Source of the DNA: Micrococcus sp.
GTDB taxonomy: Bacteria; Actinomycetota; Actinomycetes; Actinomycetales; Micrococcaceae
DNA: 44,959 nt
Direction: 5' to 3'
Assembly: GCF_030523875.1 (NCBI RefSeq)
Contig: NZ_JAUNHR010000008.1
Location: forward strand, 1-44,959
A model generated the notes under the pieces. That model saw only the letters and a program-made list of their open reading frames with translations, did no database searches and had not been told where the DNA came from. The position numbers were made by a program, and so were the translations under genes. Positions 39,528 to 44,959 of the stretch are shown here, piece after piece; position 1 is the first letter of the stretch; the number at the start of each line of letters is the position of its first letter.

Positions 39528-40606
39528 GCGGGGGTGGCCGCGCGTCGCAGCGGCGCCGTCGCCTCCATCGCCGCCTCCACGAGGATCGGCCGGAAGCCGA
39601 GGGCCTCGTTGACGTCCAGCATGGGCCGGTTCTCCTCGGCGTTCCAGGTGATGATCGCCCGGGCCTCGGGCAGGGCCCGGCGCAGGGCGAGCAGGTTCGC
39701 CGCCTTCACGCGCATGCCCAGCCGATGGCCGCGGTGCTCGGGCAGCACGATGGTGTCCCACTGGTCGATCAGGCCGTCCGCGCGGGAGCGCGGCGCCACG
39801 AGCTCGTTCAGCCCGACGATCCGTCCGGTGCCGCGGTGGCGCGCCACCGCGCGGAAGAACCGCCCGGTCAGGAGGATCTGCTCGTCCTTGCGGCGCACCC
39901 GCTCCGCGTCCCACGTCTGCTCGGCGACGGTCAGGTCCCCGGCGGGCACGTCCGTGGACATGCGCGCCTTGAGGACGGCGAGGTCGGCCCGCAGGGACTC
40001 CTCGGCCGGCCCCTCCCAGGTGTGGACCTCGTAGTCCGCCGAGAAGCGCTCGGCCTCCGCCAGGGCCTCGGCGGGGTCGACGGCCGGGGCGGCGACGTCG
40101 TACCGGCTCACCCGCTCGATCTGGCCGACCGTGAAGCCGTAGGAGAGGGCCAGCCGCACCCCGGGATGCCCGGCCGGGATCGCGCCGGCCCCGCTCGACG
40201 GGGTGAGCACGTCCTCTCCGGGGGCGGGCGGCGGCGCCATCGGCCACGTCTCGAAGCGGGCGAAGCCGGCGGTGTCCTGGACGAGGCGTTCGGCCAGGGC
40301 CCGCCCGTGCCCGCGGCCGCGGTGGCCGGGGTGGACGTAGACGTTCAGGGCGGCCGCGTCGGGCTCGTCCACGTGGTTGACCAGGACCCGGGCGTACCCG
40401 ACGGGCGCGTCGTCGTCATAGGCGAGGTAGCGGCGCAGGGTGTGGTCGGTCTCGGCGACGGCCTGCACGAGCGCGTCCTCGGGGGACTCGTCCCACTCGG
40501 TGGTGCCGATCAGCTCGTGGTTGTACTCGTGGTTGAGGTGGCAGTAGGCCTGCCAGCGCGGATCGTCGGCGGAGGCGGGCAGGGCGATCTCGAGGATCTC
40601 AGGCAT
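39509..40606 (-). CDS. tandem-GNAT acetyltransferase, copy 2
   Basis: A 365-residue protein identical to copy 1 up to the C terminus; from LGFRPILVEAAMEATAPLRR on it differs and ends AATPANRLQK, of which the last five residues and the stop come from the 71-nt element. Both GNAT domains and both acetyl-CoA motifs are intact. Confidence 0.88.
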   Translation of the reverse strand: MPEILEIALPASADDPRWQAYCHLNHEYNHELIGTTEWDESPEDALVQAVAETDHTLRRYLAYDDDAPVGYARVLVNHVDEPDAAALNVYVHPGHRGRGHGRALAERLVQDTAGFARFETWPMAPPPAPGEDVLTPSSGAGAIPAGHPGVRLALSYGFTVGQIERVSRYDVAAPAVDPAEALAEAERFSADYEVHTWEGPAEESLRADLAVLKARMSTDVPAGDLTVAEQTWDAERVRRKDEQILLTGRFFRAVARHRGTGRIVGLNELVAPRSRADGLIDQWDTIVLPEHRGHRLGMRVKAANLLALRRALPEARAIITWNAEENRPMLDVNEALGFRPILVEAAMEATAPLRRAATPANRLQK

Positions 40607-40748
40607 GGGTGATGTCTCTCTTCAGCAGGGCAGGGGTGGAGGCCGTGCGTCGTCGAGCGGGGCTCCAGACGGACGACGGCGGGGGAGGCCCGCACACGAG
40701 GCGTGGGGCGGCCTGGGTCACTGCTGCTGCATCATGCTGTGAAGCGTG

Positions 40749-41417
40749 TCACAGGTGGGGTGGGGGCGGCAAGGTGGTGCCGGGGCGGTCCTGGCCGGTT
40801 GAGGCGTGGGCCGCCTCGATCCACCCATGGCGGCGCGCCCCGGGGTCCTGCCGAGTGCCGCCGTCGCTCACGGCGAATCCTTCCGCCGTCAGCAGGCGCA
40901 TGAGCTCTGTCGGCGGCCAGGACCATGCCGTGGTGACGGCATGCGCGAAGGGTTAGAGCCGGTCCCCCGAGAAGAAGCCGAGCAGCAGCGAGCCGCCGGG
41001 GCGCAGCGCCCGGTGGGCGTGCCGGAGGAGGAGCGGCACCTCGGGCGGGGGCGTGTGGATGATCGAGTACCAGGCCAGGATCCCGTCGAAGGCGGCCGCG
41101 GGCAGGGTCTGGAAGGAGCCCGGCTCGACACGGACCTGAGGGTGGACCCGGTGCGCGTGGGCCACGAACTCCTGCACCGGCTCGATGCCGGTCGCGTCAT
41201 GGCCCAGGGAGTGCAGGTGGGCGGTCCAGTGGCCGGGTCCGCAGCCGACATCCCCCAGGGACCCGCCCACCCGGTGGGCCCACGTCTCGACCAGCAGCCT
41301 GTCCTCGTCGGCGACGGTGGCCATGGTCCCGAACAGCTCGGCGTACTCAGCCGCCCTCGCGCCGTAGGCGTTTCGGCTGGCGGGGTGGCCGCCCTGGGCG
41401 CCGTCGGCGGCGTTCAC
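40749..41417 (-). pseudogene. SAM-dependent methyltransferase with in-frame TAA, unit 2
   Basis: Duplicate of the gene at 37105-37773, with the TAA at 40953-40955 in the same place. The lesion is therefore older than the duplication, or arose by gene conversion. Confidence 0.8.
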
Positions 41418-41947
41418 CGCGGGGCCTGCGCGGGCGCGAGGACCTGCCACAGCTCGTGGTCCTGCCAGCGGCCGGCGATCCTCAGGTACTGCGGCGCCAG
41501 CCCGTACCGCTGGAACCCGTGACGTTCCAGCACCCGGCGGGAGGCGTGGTTGTGGGGCAGGATCTCGGCCTGCACCCGGTGGAGGCCGAGCTCGCCGAAG
41601 GCGATCCCCAGGGCCTGCCCGACGGCGGCGGTCGCCACGCCGCGCCCCGTCGCCTCCTGCGCCACCCAGTAGCCGAGCGAGCAGAACTGTCCGGCGCCGC
41701 GGACCACGCTGGCCAGGGTGAGGCGTCCGAGGAGGCGCCCGGCGTCGTCGGTGATGAGGAAGGCGTACGAACGGTCGGCGGCGCGGTCCGTCTTGGCCTG
41801 GTCGAGGGCCTCGCGCTGGCCGGCCTCGGTGAACCAGTGGGCGGGGCGCTCCGGCTCCCACGGGGCCAGGTGCTCGTGCTGTGCGAGGACCAGCGCTGAG
41901 AGGGCTGGGGCGTCGTCGGGGGCGGCGGGGCGCAGGCGGACGGTCAT
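41414..41947 (-). CDS. RimJ/RimL-type GNAT acetyltransferase, unit 2
   Basis: Translation identical to the gene at 37770-38303, including both overlaps with its neighbours. The intact GNAT motifs suggest it is functional. Confidence 0.88.
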   Translation of the reverse strand: MTVRLRPAAPDDAPALSALVLAQHEHLAPWEPERPAHWFTEAGQREALDQAKTDRAADRSYAFLITDDAGRLLGRLTLASVVRGAGQFCSLGYWVAQEATGRGVATAAVGQALGIAFGELGLHRVQAEILPHNHASRRVLERHGFQRYGLAPQYLRIAGRWQDHELWQVLAPAQAPR

Positions 41948-42440
41948 GGGCCGAGCGTAGGGCGGGCCAGCAGCACTCCGAGGCCGCCGTCGAACTCGAT
42001 GCCGGCGAAGCATGGACCCGTCTCGACGAACTCGAAGCCAAGGGACGTGTGCAGGGCGAGGGACGGCGCGTTGCGGGCGTTCACCACACTGTGCAGAGTC
42101 CGACCCTCGAGGCCGGCCACGGCCTCGATGACCGCCTCCAGCAGGCGGTGACCGATGCCTCGGCGGCGGAACTCGGGAACCACCGTGAGGCCGGCAGTGA
42201 GCCACTGTTCCGGTCCGCCGGAATGCAGGGCGGTCCGCGTGGCGCCGGACCAGCCGACCACCTCGAGCCCCTCGGGCCGGGTGGTCTCGGCCAGCACCAG
42301 CACCGGTGCCTGCTCCACCAGACGACGCGCGGCAGGCAGGTGATCCGCGGTCCTCCACCGCGCACCGGCATCACCGCGGCCAAGGCGGCTGTGTCCTGCG
42401 AGCCCGCCGGGCGGATCAACACGGTGGGTTCCGTGGTCAC
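41944..42440 (-). pseudogene. frameshifted GNAT acetyltransferase, unit 2
   Basis: Duplicate of 38300-38796 with the same frame change. The open part from ATG 42318 gives the same 124-residue product. Confidence 0.65.
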
Positions 42441-43156
42441 GACCGGTCCAGCCCCAGGAACCGCCGGAGCTCCTCCGCGCCCGTGATCCGCACCGGCTCG
42501 TCCCCGCGCACGATCTCCTCGGGCCGCAGCTCGAAGTACACCTCGCCGGTCGGGACGCCGCGGCGCTCTGCCTCGCCGCGCCCGGTCTCCCGGTAGCCGA
42601 CCTTCTCGCTGACCCGGCGGGAGGCGGTGTTGTCCATCCAGGCGGAGGAGGTGACGGCGTCGAGCCCCAGGCCGTCGAAGGCGAGGGCGCACACCATGCG
42701 CCGCATCCGGGTGCCCAGCCCCTGCCCCTGGAACGGCAGGCCGAGCCAGGAGCCGGTCTCCAGGCGGCGGGTGCGGGCGACGTCGGGACCGTTCAGGCCC
42801 TGCATCCCGACCACCCGGCCGTTCCGCCGCACCACGAGCTCGAGGCTCACGCCGCCGTCCACGGTGCGGGTGAGCGTGGAGGCGAAGAACCGCACGTAGT
42901 TCGCGGGCATCTCCTCCGCGGGCGCGTCGGTCCACGGGAACAGGAAGGGCGTCCAGGCGGGGTCGTGGATCCCGCCGGCGACGACGTCGAGCACCTCCGG
43001 CACGTCGGCCTCCCGGAGCGCGGTCATCCGCAGGTCGCCGGACTCGACGACGAGCCCGTAGGGCGGCCAGATCTGCTCGAGGGTGCGCGTCGGCGCCGGG
43101 GAATCCCCTGCGGAAGTGACCCTTCTGGGGTCCGATGAGGGCGTCATAGGGGTCAT
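42437..43156 (-). CDS. RimJ/RimL-type GNAT acetyltransferase starting in a repeat element, unit 2
   Basis: Duplicate of 38793-39512. Its starts (ATG 43156 or 43147) again lie inside a palindromic element, here overlapping the stop of the diverged tandem-GNAT copy 3. Confidence 0.85.
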   Translation of the reverse strand: MTPMTPSSDPRRVTSAGDSPAPTRTLEQIWPPYGLVVESGDLRMTALREADVPEVLDVVAGGIHDPAWTPFLFPWTDAPAEEMPANYVRFFASTLTRTVDGGVSLELVVRRNGRVVGMQGLNGPDVARTRRLETGSWLGLPFQGQGLGTRMRRMVCALAFDGLGLDAVTSSAWMDNTASRRVSEKVGYRETGRGEAERRGVPTGEVYFELRPEEIVRGDEPVRITGAEELRRFLGLDRS

Positions 43157-43171
43157 TTCTGCAGTCGATTC
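43101..43171. repeat. 71-nt palindromic element, copy D
   Basis: Duplicate of copy C, at the upstream edge of unit 2. It forms the stop of tandem-GNAT copy 3 and the start of the next GNAT gene. The first base beyond it differs from copy C (43172 T, 39528 G). Confidence 0.9.
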
Positions 43172-44133
43172 TCGGGGGTGGCCGCGCGGGCCTCGGGCAT
43201 GGCCTCGCGCAGCGCGACCACGTTCGCGGCCTTCACGCGCATGCCCAGCCGGTGGCCGCGGTGCTCGGGCAGCACGATGGTGTCCCACTGGTCGACGACG
43301 CCGCTCGTCCGCGAGCGCGGCGCCACCAGCTCGTTCAGACCCACGATCCGGCCGGTGCCGCGGTGCCGCGCCACTGCTCGGAAGAGGCGCCCGGTGCCGG
43401 CGACGTGCTGGTCGTTGCGCAGCACGCGGGCGGCGTCCCAGGTCTGCTCCGCCACGGTCCTGTCTCCGGCGGGCACGTCAGTGGCCATGCGGGCCTTGAG
43501 AACGGCCACGCCGGGGCGCACCTCGGGCGTGGCGACGCCCTCATGCACCTCGACGTCGTAGTCCGGCGACGCCGCGGCGGCCTCCGCCAGCGCCGTGGCC
43601 GGGTCGACAGCGGGCGCGGCGAGGTCATATCGGCTGATGCGCTCGACCTGCGCCACGGTGAGGCCGTGGGCGAGGGCGAACAGCACACCCGGATGGTCGG
43701 CGGGGACCGCGCCCGCGCCGCTCGAGGAGGTCACCGTGCGCTCCCCGGGAGAGGGGGGCGGCGTCGTGGGCCAGGTCTCGAAGCGACGCATGCCGGCCGT
43801 GTCCTCGATGAGCCGGTCGGCGAGGGCGCGACCGTGACCCCGGCCGCGGTGCCCCGGGTGGACGTAGACGGAGAGCGCGGCGGAGTGGGGGTCGTCGACG
43901 GTGTTGACGAGGGAGCGGGCGTGGCCGACCGGGGTGCCGGCGTCGTAGGCGAGGTAGCGACGGACCGACCAGTCCGGCTGGCTGCGCGCGGAGGTGAGGG
44001 CGTCCTCGGGGGACTCGTCCCACTCGGTGGTGCCGAGCAGCTCGTGGTTGTGCTCTCGGCCGAGACGGCAGTAGTCCTGCCAGCGCGGGTCGTCGGCCGA
44101 GGTGGGCAGGGGGATCTCGATGATGTCCGGCAT
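43153..44133 (-). CDS. tandem-GNAT acetyltransferase, copy 3, diverged and C-terminally truncated
   Basis: A 326-residue homologue of copies 1 and 2, with many substitutions throughout: starts PDIIEIPLPTSADDPRWQDY, motif A VYVHPGHRGRGHGRALADRL in domain 1 and IVLPEHRGHRLGMRVKAANV in domain 2. After REAMPEARA it jumps directly to ATPENRLQK; the intact copies have about 45 more residues here (ITWNAEENRPMLDVNEALGF and beyond), which form the last strands and helix of GNAT domain 2. The deletion ends next to the 71-nt element. Probably impaired in domain 2; domain 1 is intact. Confidence 0.85.
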   Translation of the reverse strand: MPDIIEIPLPTSADDPRWQDYCRLGREHNHELLGTTEWDESPEDALTSARSQPDWSVRRYLAYDAGTPVGHARSLVNTVDDPHSAALSVYVHPGHRGRGHGRALADRLIEDTAGMRRFETWPTTPPPSPGERTVTSSSGAGAVPADHPGVLFALAHGLTVAQVERISRYDLAAPAVDPATALAEAAAASPDYDVEVHEGVATPEVRPGVAVLKARMATDVPAGDRTVAEQTWDAARVLRNDQHVAGTGRLFRAVARHRGTGRIVGLNELVAPRSRTSGVVDQWDTIVLPEHRGHRLGMRVKAANVVALREAMPEARAATPENRLQK

Positions 44134-44272
44134 GGTGACTGCTTTCCACAGGAGGAGGGCGCCGAGGAACACCGAGCGGGGCTCGGGCGCCGGGGCGCGG
44201 GAGGGGGCCTGGTGGCGGGGGCCGGGAACGCCCCCCGGGCGTAAGTGGTGCTGCACATTGCTGTGAAGCGTG

Positions 44273-44375
44273 TCACTGGTGGGGGGGGGGCGGCAAGGTG
44301 GTGCCGATGGGGAGGGCCGGCGTCGCGCGCGCGTGGATCTACAGGCGCCCGGAGGGCTCCGTGGCATCCTCCTGG
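44273..44375 (-). pseudogene. tail remnant of a third methyltransferase copy
   Basis: The frame ending at 44273 reads IHARATPALPIGTTLPPPPH after an in-frame TAG, parallel to WIEAAHASTGQDRPGTTLPP and PPHL at the end of the methyltransferase frame at 37105. The nucleotides around 44262-44308 match 37093-37137 closely. This suggests the cassette once continued upstream. Support is weak beyond about 80 nt. Confidence 0.45.
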
Positions 44376-44410
44376 GCAATGGCACAGCATGGCCGTAGTC
44401 TGACCAGACA

Positions 44411-44458
44411 ACCCAGAGGGGGCTCGATGGAACTACCCAGAGGGGGCTCGATGGAACT
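44411..44458 (+). repeat. two copies of a 24-bp tandem repeat carrying a ribosome site and ATG
   Basis: A perfect 24-bp tandem repeat (44411-44434, 44435-44458). Each unit contains AGAGGGGGCTCGATGGAACT, that is, a purine-rich Shine-Dalgarno-like stretch and an ATG, in the same reading frame. Confidence 0.85.
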
Positions 44459-44573
44459 GCGGCGAGACATGCTGATGGGCCTCGCTGGGGCGTCGTCCGC
44501 CGCGCTGTTCGTGGGAGAGGCCCTGCGTGGCGCATGGTGCGCGCGGGTCCGGCCCGCGGAGAGGTCTTCATGA
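44451..44573 (+). CDS. small hypothetical protein with duplicated start region
   Basis: A 40-residue ORF from the second repeat's ATG (48 residues from the first, at 44427). It has one weak hydrophobic segment (MLMGLAGASSAALFVGEAL) and a basic C terminus. It overlaps the next gene by ATGA (44570-44573). No family; may be a leader ORF that couples translation of the next gene. Confidence 0.4.
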   Translation: MELRRDMLMGLAGASSAALFVGEALRGAWCARVRPAERSS

Positions 44574-44926
44574 GGCGGCGGACCTGGATTCTCCTGGCGG
44601 TCCCGTCGGTCTTCCACGGGCTGTTCTTCGCCCTGATCCTGGGCGAGGCGATCCTTCCCTACCCGGTGATCCTCACGGGCGCCGTCCTCGCGTTGCTTGC
44701 TCCGGTCATCGCCGTGCCCCTGCTCTCTCGGCTCGGGGCCGCGACGGGCGTCGTCGCCGTGACCGCGGTCGTCTCCGTGGTGCGATGGGCGGTCTTCCTT
44801 GCCAGCGTGAACGACCCCTACGGCTACTACGCGTGGCCGGTGGACGTGGTGCTGAGCATCGGCCTGCTGCTGATCGCCCTGCGAGTGCGTCGCGGCGCTC
44901 TCGAGCGGGGTGCGACGCGCGGCTGA
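44570..44926 (+). CDS. hypothetical membrane protein
   Basis: A 118-residue protein with about four hydrophobic helices (RTWILLAVPSVFHGLFFALI, PVILTGAVLALLAPVIAVPL, GVVAVTAVVSVVRWAVFLAS, VDVVLSIGLLLIALRV) and a basic end. GGAGAGG precedes the ATG at 44570. No family recognised. The 33 bp after it to the window end hold nothing recognisable. Confidence 0.7.
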   Translation: MRRRTWILLAVPSVFHGLFFALILGEAILPYPVILTGAVLALLAPVIAVPLLSRLGAATGVVAVTAVVSVVRWAVFLASVNDPYGYYAWPVDVVLSIGLLLIALRVRRGALERGATRG

Positions 44927-44959
44927 GGGCGCGGCCTGCGCAGGCTCAGTCCCGCGGCT

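Larger units (their letters stand above)
35959..39544. repeat. tandem direct duplication, unit 1
   Basis: Unit 1 of a direct repeat with 3,644-bp offset. It carries, on the minus strand, a GNAT gene, a frameshifted GNAT, a GNAT, a methyltransferase pseudogene and most of a tandem-GNAT gene. Translations in several frames on both strands are identical to unit 2. One mismatch was seen at 39528/43172. Homology at the left border continues with divergence for about 60 bp (35901-35958). Confidence 0.9.
39603..43188. repeat. tandem direct duplication, unit 2
   Basis: Unit 2 of the direct repeat, about 3,586 bp, separated from unit 1 by 58 bp that encode a diverged version of the tandem-GNAT C terminus. 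Identity stops at 43188, where a third, diverged tandem-GNAT copy begins. Confidence 0.9.

Noticed and set aside
39603-43188. Composite transposon or integrated element carrying the GNAT cassette
   Set aside because: No transposase, integrase or inverted ends bounding the unit; borders lie inside homologous GNAT genes, which fits unequal crossing-over.
43153-44571. Long N-terminal extension of GNAT copy 3 (472 codons)
   Set aside because: The extension is low complexity and lies in the shared leader/remnant region; homologues start at the position of ATG 44133.

Overview
The window is a piece of a very GC-rich actinobacterial chromosome. The gene set and order (idi, marR, crtE, crtB, crtI, heterodimeric lycopene cyclases, UbiA-type lycopene elongase, crtX) are those of C50-carotenoid producers, and the order elongase - crtYg - crtYh - membrane ORF - crtX is the one known from Micrococcus luteus. 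I infer a Micrococcaceae genome (Micrococcus or a close relative) from gene content only.

Layout. 1-1.1 kb: aroQ and a thioredoxin gene, divergent. 1.1-9.7 kb: carotenoid locus. idi faces a marR-crt operon of eleven genes; almost every junction is an ATGA, GTGA or TGATG overlap, and a perfect inverted repeat lies between idi and marR. Unusually, one pair of small lycopene-cyclase subunits lies upstream of the elongase gene and a second pair downstream. 9.7-20 kb: an SDR/DUF2867 protein, a SWIM/SNF2 helicase, two membrane proteins set among ~32-bp periodic repeats, an AztD-like zinc-chaperone lipoprotein with a visible promoter/operator, an SGNH hydrolase and an EamA exporter. 20-31 kb: a decayed FAD monooxygenase, a luciferase-domain (DUF5519-like) protein, a beta-propeller glycosidase-like protein, VOC, CtaG/DUF2243, an FMN reductase, and a divergent cluster (DapA-like lyase; NTF2-like protein, NCS1 permease, metal-dependent cyclase) that looks like an undescribed small catabolic or salvage module. 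31-35.6 kb: small membrane proteins, an ElaA-like GNAT, a frameshifted PadR/DUF2812 pair and a second SDR protein.

35.7-44.4 kb is the most unusual part: a minus-strand array of acetyltransferase (GNAT) genes built from a tandem direct duplication. Two units with an offset of 3,644 bp appear identical over about 3,586 bp. Each unit carries tandem-GNAT -> GNAT -> frameshifted GNAT -> GNAT -> methyltransferase with an in-frame TAA. A third, diverged tandem-GNAT copy lies at the upstream end, and remnants of GNAT and methyltransferase genes lie at the two edges. A 71-nt palindromic element, present four times in the window, sits at gene ends, supplies the C-terminal tail NRLQK plus the stop codon to three genes, and at two sites also supplies the start codon of the next gene. 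No transposase, integrase, tRNA, rRNA or CRISPR array was seen.

Limits: all functional names rest on motifs and family memory read by eye; identity of the duplicated units was judged from identical translations in several frames and from border comparison, not from a full base-by-base alignment.
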